From: Thermoplasmatales archaeon SW_10_69_26
GTDB taxonomy: Archaea; Thermoplasmatota; SW-10-69-26
DNA length: 27,354 bases
Direction of reading: 5' to 3'
Assembly (NCBI GenBank): GCA_003009755.1
Contig: PXUB01000035.1
Location: forward strand, 1 to 27,354
Below the pieces are notes generated by a model. It saw nothing but the letters and a program-made list of their open reading frames with translations, searched no databases and was not told the origin of the DNA. The position numbers and the translations under genes were made by a program. Shown here in pieces: positions 1-7,121 of the stretch (its first letter is position 1; every line of letters begins with the position of its first letter).

Positions 1-1
1 G

Positions 2-956
2 GCGAGCCTCTCGCGGGCCTTCGACCGCGCCGGCACGTTCCACGTCAGCGTCGTCACGCCCCTCCCAGGCGAGGAGGCGTTCCAGCCGGTGGCCCCACGG
101 ACGCGATCGAGGTCGAGGAGGGTCCGCCCTCGCCCGGGGCGCCGGTCGACCAGCCCCTCGTCAACGAGCGCGAGGCTCCAGCTCCGGGGACTACGAGCTG
201 TTCGGCACCTACGACCCCTACACCAGCGTGGGTCCCCACGGTCGCCTGCGGTTGGGCATGGTGACAGTGAACGCGACCACGCACGCGCCGGTGCCCGACG
301 TCGACTACCGGGCCTCGGTGCTCGATCCCGAGGGCGAGCTCGTGTTCCAGGCCAGCGGGTTGGCTGGCGCCGACGGGTTCGAGTACGTGACGACCAGCCG
401 GGCACAGACCGGCGAGTGCACGATGAGGGTCGACGCCATCAAGGACGGTTGGCGGGATCACGTCGAGCTGTCGTTCACGGTCGTCCCGCCGGCTGCGGCC
501 ACGAACGGGGGCCCGCTGTTCGTGTCGCCGAACGCGAGCGCGAGCCTCGAAACCGGTCAACCGGCTCGGTTCCCGATCGCGGCCGAGGATGGCGCCGGCG
601 CGCCGTTGACGCACGGCGAGGTCGATGTGCGTCTCCTGGACGAGCGCGGCGTGCCCTCGTTCGTCGGCAAGCTGCACGTGCACGAGAACGGGGCGCTGCC
701 GCTCACGGTCTCGCCGGTCGCCGAGGGCGAGCACGAGCTGCAGCTTCTGCCGCAAAGCTTGCAGCCGGCGCCCACGCCCGCGACCTACGGTGAGGACGTC
801 GGGCAACCGCCGACGTTCGCGCTCGACGTGGCGGCGGCGGGCGACCAGGCGGTGCCGTTGGGGGCCGACAGCGCCGAGCTGGAGCCCGACGAGACGCCGG
901 CGGCCGGCGCTTGGCTGGGCCTGGCGGTGCTGGCGCTGACGGCGGCGGCACCGTGA
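2..956 (+). CDS. Secreted/surface protein, 5' partial and frame-disrupted
   Basis: The gene enters from outside the window. Coding-like sequence is in frame 2 up to about position 95 (AGTFHVSVVTP...), in frame 1 from about 97 to 187 (TDAIEVEEGPPSPGAP...), and in frame 3 from 189 to the stop (DYELFGTYDPYTS...). An unbroken ORF with a start codon exists only from 228. The frame-3 part looks like beta-rich extracellular domains and ends in a hydrophobic stretch (AWLGLAVLALTAAAP), like the C-terminal anchor of archaeal sorted surface proteins, but it lacks the usual basic tail. Two frame changes within 100 bases mean either sequencing errors or a decaying gene. The family is not recognised. The 3' end meets the convergent lipoprotein gene at about 950, where that gene is also broken. 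Confidence 0.5.
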   Translation, partial: RASRGPSTAPARSTSASSRPSQARRRSSRWPHGRDRGRGGSALARGAGRPAPRQRARGSSSGDYELFGTYDPYTSVGPHGRLRLGMVTVNATTHAPVPDVDYRASVLDPEGELVFQASGLAGADGFEYVTTSRAQTGECTMRVDAIKDGWRDHVELSFTVVPPAAATNGGPLFVSPNASASLETGQPARFPIAAEDGAGAPLTHGEVDVRLLDERGVPSFVGKLHVHENGALPLTVSPVAEGEHELQLLPQSLQPAPTPATYGEDVGQPPTFALDVAAAGDQAVPLGADSAELEPDETPAAGAWLGLAVLALTAAAP

Positions 957-1473
957 ACTCGACCGACTGCGCCGGGCTGTCCTCGGCGAACACGCTCGCG
1001 GTCCAGTTGCCCGGCTCGATCGTCTGTGGGTCCGTGACCGGCTGGACGATCGGGCTGTCGCCGCTGGTGCTCTCCGGCGGGCAATCCTCGTTGAACCCGG
1101 CATCGCACGTCTCGAACGGGATGTCCATGTCGAAGAACATCGACGTGTCCGCGTCCCAGACGACCTCGGCCTGGATCGCCGTCGTCTCCCCGGAGACGTT
1201 GAATTCGAAGCTCGAGGATCCGCAGTCGAGGTAGCACACCGGTCCGAGGCCAGGCACGGTCCGCCCCTGGACGCTTCCGTTGTGCCAGGCGACCGTCACG
1301 TTGAGGCCCGAGTCCTCGGGCTGGACCTCGGTCCCGTTCGTCTGCGTCTCGTTGGATCCCTCGGAGGGGTCCTGGGAGGCCGCTTGGGCGTCCTCGCCGC
1401 TGTCGCCCATGCATCCGGCGAGCCCGGCGGTCACCAGCAGGAGGCCAACGATCCACGCTCGCGAAGCGGTCAT
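703..1473 (-). CDS. Four-Cys lipoprotein (paralogue 1), 3' end replaced
   Basis: Secreted lipoprotein of unknown function. A signal peptide with lipobox (TAGLAGC, Cys21) is followed by an acidic, Asn/Thr-rich linker and a domain shared with the products of 1534-2103, 2163-2771 and 5096-5698: a W-H-N-G-S-V motif, a PGLG turn, the Cys pair VCYLDC, and a second pair in TCDAGFNEDC before a Ser/Gly/Pro segment. Homology to the paralogues stops after SVEFTV at about position 955. The remaining ~85 codons (Pro/Arg-rich) are simply the antisense of the convergent gene, so the natural last ~20-25 residues are missing. ATG 1473 is preceded by GGAGG and a TATA-like box at 1498-1504. The N-terminal part is clearly coding; the annotated C-terminus is not native. 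Confidence 0.7.
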   Translation of the reverse strand: MTASRAWIVGLLLVTAGLAGCMGDSGEDAQAASQDPSEGSNETQTNGTEVQPEDSGLNVTVAWHNGSVQGRTVPGLGPVCYLDCGSSSFEFNVSGETTAIQAEVVWDADTSMFFDMDIPFETCDAGFNEDCPPESTSGDSPIVQPVTDPQTIEPGNWTASVFAEDSPAQSVEFTVPPPSAPAPPGPAKRRPPASRRAPARRCRPPTAPPGRPPPPRRARTSAVARRPHRRSRAWAPAASFAAEAAARARPRRPARP

Positions 1474-1497
1474 CGCCTCCTCGTTCCCCCAGGCGGG

Positions 1498-1504
1498 CTT
1501 AACG
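1498..1504 (-). promoter_or_regulatory. TATA-like box of the 1473 lipoprotein gene
   Basis: CGTTAAG on the minus strand begins 31 nt before the ATG, the spacing seen for most first genes in this window. Confidence 0.45.
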
Positions 1505-1533
1505 GTTCCCGATGCGAGATGAAACCGCGGCTC

Positions 1534-2103
1534 TCACGGGGCGGGGGCCTTCGTGTAGCCGGTGGGGACGCTGTCGCCGGTGAACTCGCTCACGACGACG
1601 GTCACGTCCACGCTCTGGTCGGGGGTGTCGCGCGGCCAGATCTCGAGGTTCCACTCGCCGCCGGGGACCTGGGTCGGGCGGACGGTCAGCGAGCTTTGAC
1701 CGGTCGCGTCCTCGGGAGCGCAGTCGTCGTTGGCGGTGTTGAACTCGCAGTCGTCGCCAGGCGCGTTGACGCCCAGGCGCATGCTGGCCGAGGTCTCCCA
1801 GAACGCCTCGACGAGCAGCGCACCGGTCCCGTTGGGGACCTCGTGGGTCCACTCGTGCGTGTCGCAGGGGTAGCAGTACTCGCCCAGGCCGGGGATGTTG
1901 TTGCCCTGGACAGTCGCGTTGAACCAGGTGGTGTTGATCTGCGGGCCCTCGGGCTCGGTGACGTCGGTCTCGTTCGTCTCGTTCGCCGGCTCGTCCAGGT
2001 CCGTCGACGAGGGATCGACCGCGTCGTCGCTGGCGTCGTCGCCCATGCATCCCGCCAGGCCGGCGGTGAGGAGCAGGACCGCGAGGATCGTCGTCCGCTG
2101 CAT
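1534..2103 (-). CDS. Four-Cys lipoprotein (paralogue 2)
   Basis: A 189-residue lipoprotein with signal peptide and lipobox (TAGLAGC), then a long Asp/Glu/Thr-rich spacer and a compact domain. Conserved features shared with its three paralogues: a W-x-N-x-x-V-x-G motif, PGLGEYC followed by a second Cys two residues later (CYPC), an FWE segment, a second Cys pair (DCEFNTANDDC), and a C-terminal beta segment (DQSVDVTVVVSEF). Function unknown; a binding or adhesion role outside the membrane is only a guess. ATG 2103 is preferred over an upstream ATG at 2127 because it gives a proper signal peptide and lies 31 nt from a TATA-like box. The gene lies downstream of paralogue 3 on the same strand, each with its own box. 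Confidence 0.8.
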   Translation of the reverse strand: MQRTTILAVLLLTAGLAGCMGDDASDDAVDPSSTDLDEPANETNETDVTEPEGPQINTTWFNATVQGNNIPGLGEYCYPCDTHEWTHEVPNGTGALLVEAFWETSASMRLGVNAPGDDCEFNTANDDCAPEDATGQSSLTVRPTQVPGGEWNLEIWPRDTPDQSVDVTVVVSEFTGDSVPTGYTKAPAP

Positions 2104-2127
2104 CGGAGGCCTATCGCGGTCGGGCAC

Positions 2128-2134
2128 CTAAGCT
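2128..2134 (-). promoter_or_regulatory. TATA-like box of the 2103 lipoprotein gene
   Basis: AGCTTAG on the minus strand starts 31 nt before ATG 2103. No Shine-Dalgarno motif is visible, which fits a leaderless transcript. Confidence 0.45.
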
Positions 2135-2162
2135 TGTCGTGCCCATCTCTTGGCCAGGGCGC

Positions 2163-2771
2163 CTACCCAGTCGGCACCTTGGACCACTGCCGCGGTGGGT
2201 CCTCGGCCGCGAACACGCCGACGACCATCGTGACCTCGGCCGGCCTGTTGGGGTTGTTCTCGGGCCACGCGGAGAAGGACCAGTCGCCGGCGTGCAGGTC
2301 GGCCGGGTTCGTGATCCGGAACTCCACCGGGCTCGAGCCGGTCTTGGTGTCCGGTTGGCAGTCGTTGTCGGAGGGGAAGTTCGTCTCGCAGGCCTCGGAG
2401 GGCACGTCGAGGTCCACGTCGAGCTGGACGTCGGCCTCCCAGAAGGCCTGGGCGACGATCATCGTGGTCTCGTTCGTGGCGTTGAACTCCATGCCGTTGT
2501 CTTGGCAGGGGTTGCAAAGCCAACCGAGGACGGGCAGGTCCTGGCCGCCGACGGTCGCGTTCTGCCAGTGGATCTCGGGCTGGGGGCCGGTCTCCGCCGA
2601 CGCGCCGGTCGTCTCGTTGGCGGTCCCGTTCGTCCGGTTGGTCTCCGAGGCGAAGGGGTCGTCGCTGCTGGCGGTCTCGGCGTCGGTCCCCTCGTCGCCG
2701 CCGAGGCCCAGGCAGCCTCCCAGGGCAGCCGCGAGGAGGATCGTGGCGGCGAAGAGCGCTCGTGTTCGCAC
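2163..2771 (-). CDS. Four-Cys lipoprotein (paralogue 3)
   Basis: A 202-residue secreted lipoprotein. The open frame extends much further upstream (to 4226), but only as antisense of the acyl-CoA dehydrogenase. The real start is GTG at 2771, which gives a short basic N-terminus, a hydrophobic core and lipobox (AALGGC), with GGAGG seven bases upstream. The spacer is Asn/Thr/Glu-rich. The domain carries the family pattern: W-x-N-x-T-V-x-G, PVLGWLCNPC, AFWEADV, a second Cys pair in ACETNFPSDNDC, then a final beta region (EVTMVVGVF). Function unknown. Divergent from the acyl-CoA dehydrogenase, with 123 bp between the two starts. Confidence 0.8.
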   Translation of the reverse strand: MRTRALFAATILLAAALGGCLGLGGDEGTDAETASSDDPFASETNRTNGTANETTGASAETGPQPEIHWQNATVGGQDLPVLGWLCNPCQDNGMEFNATNETTMIVAQAFWEADVQLDVDLDVPSEACETNFPSDNDCQPDTKTGSSPVEFRITNPADLHAGDWSFSAWPENNPNRPAEVTMVVGVFAAEDPPRQWSKVPTG

Positions 2772-2805
2772 GGGGAAGCCTCCAGCTGGGAGTCGCGTTC
2801 TGGCG

Positions 2806-2812
2806 TCATAAG
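2806..2812 (-). promoter_or_regulatory. TATA-like box of the 2771 lipoprotein gene
   Basis: CTTATGA on the minus strand begins 41 nt before GTG 2771, leaving room for a leader of about 10 nt that carries the GGAGG Shine-Dalgarno motif. Confidence 0.4.
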
Positions 2813-2862
2813 CTCTGGGATGGCGGCTCGTGGCCGACCGTGGCTTGCGAGGGCGGGACAAC

Positions 2863-2869
2863 CCTTGAA
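2863..2869 (+). promoter_or_regulatory. TATA-like box of the acyl-CoA dehydrogenase gene
   Basis: CCTTGAA begins 32 nt before ATG 2895, inside the inverted repeat ACCCTTGAAGGGT. Confidence 0.45.
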
Positions 2870-2894
2870 GGGTGGGAGGGGATTGGCGCAGGCG

Positions 2895-4046
2895 ATGGAC
2901 TTCGAGCTCAGCCCGCAGCAGGAGCAGATCAAGAAGGCGGCCCGCCAGTTCGCGGAGGAGCACTTCCCCGACCACGCCCGCGAGATGGACGAGGAGGAGG
3001 CCTACCCGCACGAGCTCGTGCAGCGCGCCGCCAAGCAGGGGTTCGTCGGGGCGACGCTGCCTCAAGAGTACGGCGGGGCCGGCGTGGATCTGCTGACGAG
3101 CGTGCTCGTGGCCGAGGAGTTCAACGCCGTCGATCCCGGGCTGGCCGGCGCGATCGGCAGCGTCGACTTCGGGACCGAGGCCATCCTGCAGCTGGGCACC
3201 GAGGACCAGCAACAGCGGTTCCTGTCGGGTGTGGCCGAGGCTGAGACGATCACGGGGGCCGCGATCAGCGAACCCGAGGCCGGCTCCGACGTGGCCGGCG
3301 CCACCTGTCGGGCCGAGAGGGACGGCGACGAGTTCGTCGTCAACGGCACGAAGATGTGGATCACGAACGGGACCGTGCTCGACCACATGGTCACGCTCGT
3401 GATGACCGACCCGGAGGCCGAGGACCGACACGATCGGCACTCGCTTTTGGTGATCCCATCGGAGGCGGAGGGCTTCACGGCGAACAAGATCACCGGCAAG
3501 CTGGGGATCCGCGCCTCCGACACGGCCGAGATCCAGCTCGACGACGTGCGCGTGCCGGAGGAGAACCTGCTCGGCGAGCCCGGCGAGGGCTTCGGCTACA
3601 TCATGAGCTTCTTCAACGAGGCCCGGATCGGCGTCGCCGCCCAGGGCGTCGGGATCGCGAAGGGCTGCATCGAGATGGCGCGCGACTACGCGACCCAGCG
3701 CCGCCAGTTCGGGCAACCGATCGCCAACTTCCAGGCGATCCAGTTCAAGCTCGCCGAGATGGCGACGAAGGCCGAGGCCGCCCGATTGATGACGTACAAG
3801 GCCGCCCGCCACTGCGACGAGGGCCAGCCCGTGCCCGAGATGTCGAGCAAGGCCAAGTGGTACGCCGGCGAGACCGCCGTCGAGTGCGCCGACGAGTGCG
3901 TGCAGATCCACGGCGGCAGCGGCTACGTGAAGGAGATGGACGCCGAGCGCTTCTACCGCGACGCGAAGATCACCGAGGTCTACGAGGGCACCAAGGAGAT
4001 CCACAAGCTCATCATCGCGCGCGGCCTGCTCGACCAGATCGGGTGA
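2895..4046 (+). CDS. Acyl-CoA dehydrogenase
   Basis: A 383-residue FAD enzyme of the acyl-CoA dehydrogenase family, the normal length. It oxidises an acyl-CoA to the 2-enoyl-CoA in the cytoplasm, in beta-oxidation or branched-chain amino-acid breakdown. Visible motifs: the helical N-terminal domain (ELSPQQEQIKKAARQFAEE), the FAD/substrate signature ISEPEAGSDVAG, W-I-T-N-G after it, the arginine-rich ATQRRQFGQPI segment, the QIHGGSGYV region, and EVYEGTKEIHKL, whose Glu (about residue 364) is the usual catalytic base of short/medium-chain and butyryl-CoA types. Chain-length preference cannot be read from the sequence. The start gives a standard N-terminus. No electron-transfer flavoprotein or other beta-oxidation gene is nearby; it stands alone among secreted-protein genes. 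Confidence 0.93.
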   Translation: MDFELSPQQEQIKKAARQFAEEHFPDHAREMDEEEAYPHELVQRAAKQGFVGATLPQEYGGAGVDLLTSVLVAEEFNAVDPGLAGAIGSVDFGTEAILQLGTEDQQQRFLSGVAEAETITGAAISEPEAGSDVAGATCRAERDGDEFVVNGTKMWITNGTVLDHMVTLVMTDPEAEDRHDRHSLLVIPSEAEGFTANKITGKLGIRASDTAEIQLDDVRVPEENLLGEPGEGFGYIMSFFNEARIGVAAQGVGIAKGCIEMARDYATQRRQFGQPIANFQAIQFKLAEMATKAEAARLMTYKAARHCDEGQPVPEMSSKAKWYAGETAVECADECVQIHGGSGYVKEMDAERFYRDAKITEVYEGTKEIHKLIIARGLLDQIG

Positions 4047-4077
4047 GGCTCGAGCCAGCTGTGGCCATCCCCCAAAC

Positions 4078-4084
4078 GTCTTCG
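4078..4084 (+). promoter_or_regulatory. TATA-like box of the phosphodiesterase-like gene
   Basis: GTCTTCG, preceded by CAAAC, begins 31 nt before ATG 4109. Weak match; the spacing is the main argument. Confidence 0.3.
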
Positions 4085-4108
4085 TCCCGCGGAGGTCATC
4101 GTCCCCCG

Positions 4109-5143
4109 ATGGTTCCCCGGCCCTGGTTGGTGGCGGTGCTCCTGGTGGCAGCCTCGGCGCTGGCTCCCCTCGGTCAGGCCGAGCATCCGGCCGAGGAGGT
4201 GACGCTCGTCGTCGTGGACGGGCCACGACACGATCTCGCCTTCGACCGCGAGGGCCCGATGCAGCCGCTCTACGAGGCGCCCGGTGTCACGTTCGCGAAC
4301 GACACGTGGACGGCGGGTCCGGCCAAGACCGTGCCGGGCCACGCCGCCTTGCTCTCTGGCAAGGCGCAGCCGGTCGCCAACGACGGCTCCCAGCGCCCCG
4401 AGGAGCCGCTCGTGTGGGACCAACTGGCCGAGGACCGCGGCTGGGGCGCCGATGAGATGCGCTGGCTGTACCAGAAGGACAAGCTGGTGGTGGTCGCCAG
4501 CGATCACGCCGGCGGCGGCCGGGTCGCCGGGGGACCGCCGGACGAAGCCATGCTCGAGGCGCTCGAGGCGAACACCAGCCAGGCGCAGGCTCGCCTGGTC
4601 GTGGCCGCGTTCGCCCGGCCCGACGACACCGGGCACGAGGGGGATTGGTCGGCGCATCGGGCCTCGCTGGCCACGATCGCGGAGGGGATCGCGCCGTTGC
4701 TCGAGCAGGCTGGCGAGGACGAGCTGGTCGTCGTCACAGCCGACCACGCTCGCTACTGCCAGGAGCCCGACGATCACGGCCGCGTGGGCCCGCTGGGCGC
4801 CGTGGACGAGTGCGATGCGCACGTGCCGCTGTGGGTCGCCGGCTGGCACACGCGGTCGAACGCGACCGTGGACGCGTGCCTGACGCAAGCCGACGTGGGC
4901 GTGCTCGTCGCCGAGGCGGCGGGGGCCGGCCTTCCCGAAGCCGAGGGGGCCTTCCCCGAGCCGCTGGTGAACAGCTCCGCGGCGTGGCCCGGGCAGGGAT
5001 GCCCGCCCGAGCGCGGCGGGGGCCCGCTGGGGGTGCCCGGCCCGGGGCTGGCGCCGATCGTGATCTCGGCCGCGATCGCTGCGGTGCTCCGCCGGTCAGC
5101 TCGAGCTGCCGTTGGCGGGCAGCGCGGAGTACCCTTGGGGTAG
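4109..5143 (+). CDS. Secreted alkaline phosphatase/phosphodiesterase superfamily protein
   Basis: A 344-residue exported enzyme of the alkaline phosphatase/nucleotide pyrophosphatase superfamily. The N-terminus is a signal peptide (LVAVLLVAASALA). Superfamily motifs in order: VTLVVVDG with metal-ligand Asp37; K-T-V-P-G-H with the likely Thr nucleophile (about residue 74); DDTGHEGDW (Asp and His ligands); VVTADHA; and DDHGRVG. The substrate is unknown; a phosphate mono- or diester hydrolysed outside the cell is expected for the family. The C-terminus has PGPGLAP, a short hydrophobic stretch and arginines, resembling an archaeal PGF-CTERM-type sorting/anchor tail. The last 48 bp overlap the convergent lipoprotein gene, so the residues after the arginines may be a readthrough tail. 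The start gives the signal peptide directly. Confidence 0.75.
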   Translation: MVPRPWLVAVLLVAASALAPLGQAEHPAEEVTLVVVDGPRHDLAFDREGPMQPLYEAPGVTFANDTWTAGPAKTVPGHAALLSGKAQPVANDGSQRPEEPLVWDQLAEDRGWGADEMRWLYQKDKLVVVASDHAGGGRVAGGPPDEAMLEALEANTSQAQARLVVAAFARPDDTGHEGDWSAHRASLATIAEGIAPLLEQAGEDELVVVTADHARYCQEPDDHGRVGPLGAVDECDAHVPLWVAGWHTRSNATVDACLTQADVGVLVAEAAGAGLPEAEGAFPEPLVNSSAAWPGQGCPPERGGGPLGVPGPGLAPIVISAAIAAVLRRSARAAVGGQRGVPLG

Positions 5144-5698
5144 TTGGCCCTCCTCGACGACGGTGGCCACGATCGTGGGCTCGATCTGGGCCGTCGTCGT
5201 CTCGTCGACCCAGATCTCGGCCGACCAGGTCCCGGTGTGGTTCGTGCGTTCGCCCTCGAAGGTCAACGCCAGCGGGCTGGCCCCGTCGGTGTTGTCGCTG
5301 GGGGTGCAGATCTCCCCGAGGAGGGGGAAACTCTCGCAGTTGGGGCCGCTGACGTTGAACCACGCGTTGGCGTCGGCCTCCCAGGCGGCCTCGACGACGA
5401 TCGCCTGAGCGCCCTCGGCGACCTCGAACTCCATCGTGTTCTCGCACGCGGAGGTCGGTGTACAGTAGTAGCCGTCGGAGGGGATCGATCCGCCCTCGAT
5501 CGAGCCGTTGAACCAGGTCCTCGTCAGCTCCTGCATCGGCTCATCGGGTTCGTCGGTCGCGTTGGGCTCGGTCTCGTTGGGGTCCTCGTCCAAGCCCTGG
5601 GGATCGGTCGCCCCGTCGTCCCCGTCGCCGATGCAGCCCGCCATCCCGGCCGTGACGAGCAGGATGGCGACGATGAGCGTGCGCGCGTGTGCGGACAT
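5096..5698 (-). CDS. Four-Cys lipoprotein (paralogue 4)
   Basis: A 200-residue lipoprotein with signal peptide and lipobox (TAGMAGC), an acidic Asn/Glu/Pro spacer, and the same domain as the three genes at 0.7-2.8 kb: T-W-F-N-G-S-I, YYCTPTSAC (first Cys pair, wider spacing), AAWEADANAWF, a second pair in NCESFPLLGEIC, and a final segment ending LPQGYSALPANGSSS. Function unknown. Two adjacent ATG codons (5701 and 5698) are possible; 5698 puts a TATA-like box (TCTTGAA, 5724-5730) at 32 nt, matching neighbouring genes. A longer form from 5743 would add an N-terminal stretch not expected before a signal peptide. Convergent with, and overlapping, the phosphodiesterase gene. Confidence 0.8.
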   Translation of the reverse strand: MSAHARTLIVAILLVTAGMAGCIGDGDDGATDPQGLDEDPNETEPNATDEPDEPMQELTRTWFNGSIEGGSIPSDGYYCTPTSACENTMEFEVAEGAQAIVVEAAWEADANAWFNVSGPNCESFPLLGEICTPSDNTDGASPLALTFEGERTNHTGTWSAEIWVDETTTAQIEPTIVATVVEEGQLPQGYSALPANGSSS

Positions 5699-5809
5699 CA
5701 TCGTTAGCCATGGCTTGGCGTCCTTCAAGAGCTTGGGCGTCACGCGGCGGACAACAAGGTACCTCGGCCCCTGGCTGCGGGCGTCCGACCGACTCCTCCC
5801 CCGACGGGC

Positions 5810-7015
5810 TCACGCCCGCGAGGCCATGACGATGGGCGCGGTGATGCCGTGAACGAGGATCGAGACGAGGACGACGAACCCGGCGAAGGCCCACAGCCGG
5901 TCGGCACCCACGAACCCCGTCTTGTTGATCGCGAACGACAGGTAGTAGAAGGAGCCGATCCCGCGGATGCCGAAGAACGCGATCGCGTTCCGCTCGGCAG
6001 GGTACCCGACGAGGCCCGCCACGCCTGCCAGCGGTCGGACGAGGAGCACGATCGCGAGGCCGACCGCCGCCGCCTCCCAGCTGAGCGAGGACAGCAGGCC
6101 CGCCCCGATCGCGCCGCCGAGCAGGATCAACAACAGAGCCATCAGGCTCCGCTCGATGGCCTCCGAGAAGTCGTGCATCTCGCGGTGGTACTGGTGTCGG
6201 CGCTCGTGGGCGCGGATCGCCGCGGCGGCCACGAACACGGCCAGGAACCCGTAGCCGCCGAGCAGCTCGGTCACCCCGTAGGCGAGCAGCGTGGCGGCCA
6301 ACGCCTCCACGCCCTGCATCGCCCGCTCCAGCTCCGTGTCGGCCGAGAACTCGAGCACGAACCGTGCCATCAGCTCGCCGATCGCCCACCCCGCCAGCAG
6401 GCCGACCGCGACCCGGTAGACGAGGTCGACGGCCAGCCAGTCGAGCAGCCAGTCCGAGGGGGCCAGCCCCTTCTCCGCGAGCGCGATGGCGAGGTAGGTG
6501 AACGGGAAGGCCAGCCCGTCGTTGAGGCCGGCTTCGCTGGTCAGGCCGAACCGGATCTCGTCGGCGGGGCCCTCCTCGGGGCGTTCGATCTGGACGTCGG
6601 CGGCGAGGACGGGGTCGGTGGGGGCGATCATGGCGCCGAGCAGCATCGCGGTCGGGACGGCCAAGCCCATCGCCCACCATCCGAGGAGCGCGGCCGCTGC
6701 GATCGTCAGCGGCATCGTGATCGCCAACAGGCGCCATGTCGTCTGCCAGGTCCGCCAGCCGGGGGCGCGCCCGATCTTGAGGCCGGCCCCCATGAGGGCG
6801 ACGATGACCCCGAGCTCGGTCAGGTGCTCGGTGATCGTCGGCTGTTCGAAGGGGTTCGGTGTGGGAAGGCCGAGAGGGAGACTGAAGACCAGGATGCCGA
6901 ACCCGACGTACACGATGGGGAACGCGATCGGTCGGCCCTCAAGCAACCGTGGGAGCGCGATCGCGCCCACGATGGCCAGCCCGACGACCACGAGCCCGAG
7001 CTCGTAGACGACCAC
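5810..7015 (-). CDS. Na+/H+ antiporter, CPA1 (NhaP/NHE) family
   Basis: A 401-residue integral membrane protein with about 12 hydrophobic segments and no large soluble tail. It exchanges cytoplasmic Na+ for external H+, or the reverse, and so serves pH and salt balance. The core signatures are present: APTDPVLAADVQ in the unwound helix region and SEAGLNDGLAFP, whose Asn-Asp pair is typical of electroneutral CPA1 carriers. The arginine near the C-terminal core (GIRGIGSFYY) is also where expected. The start is GTG 7015, with a G-rich stretch (GGGGGGCGAGG) upstream that could act as a Shine-Dalgarno; no good TATA box lies at -31. The gene stands alone between a lipoprotein gene and the LVIVD cluster. 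Confidence 0.88.
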   Translation of the reverse strand: MVVYELGLVVVGLAIVGAIALPRLLEGRPIAFPIVYVGFGILVFSLPLGLPTPNPFEQPTITEHLTELGVIVALMGAGLKIGRAPGWRTWQTTWRLLAITMPLTIAAAALLGWWAMGLAVPTAMLLGAMIAPTDPVLAADVQIERPEEGPADEIRFGLTSEAGLNDGLAFPFTYLAIALAEKGLAPSDWLLDWLAVDLVYRVAVGLLAGWAIGELMARFVLEFSADTELERAMQGVEALAATLLAYGVTELLGGYGFLAVFVAAAAIRAHERRHQYHREMHDFSEAIERSLMALLLILLGGAIGAGLLSSLSWEAAAVGLAIVLLVRPLAGVAGLVGYPAERNAIAFFGIRGIGSFYYLSFAINKTGFVGADRLWAFAGFVVLVSILVHGITAPIVMASRA

Positions 7016-7121
7016 GATCTGCCTCGCCCCCCGGCCTCTGCCGGGAGGTGTCGGTCAGCGGAGCCCGACGCCAAGTCCGCTTGGACGGCCTAGCTTGTGG
7101 GCGTCCACCGATCGATCGCTG

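Noticed and set aside
2772-4226. Long minus-strand open frame opposite the acyl-CoA dehydrogenase
   Set aside because: Its translation is Arg/Leu/His-rich low-complexity typical of antisense in high-GC DNA; only the part from GTG 2771 is a real lipoprotein.
5849-7093. Long plus-strand open frame across the antiporter gene
   Set aside because: Composition (Arg, Gln, Glu, Pro) without domain or hydrophobic pattern; the opposite strand encodes a clear CPA1 transporter.
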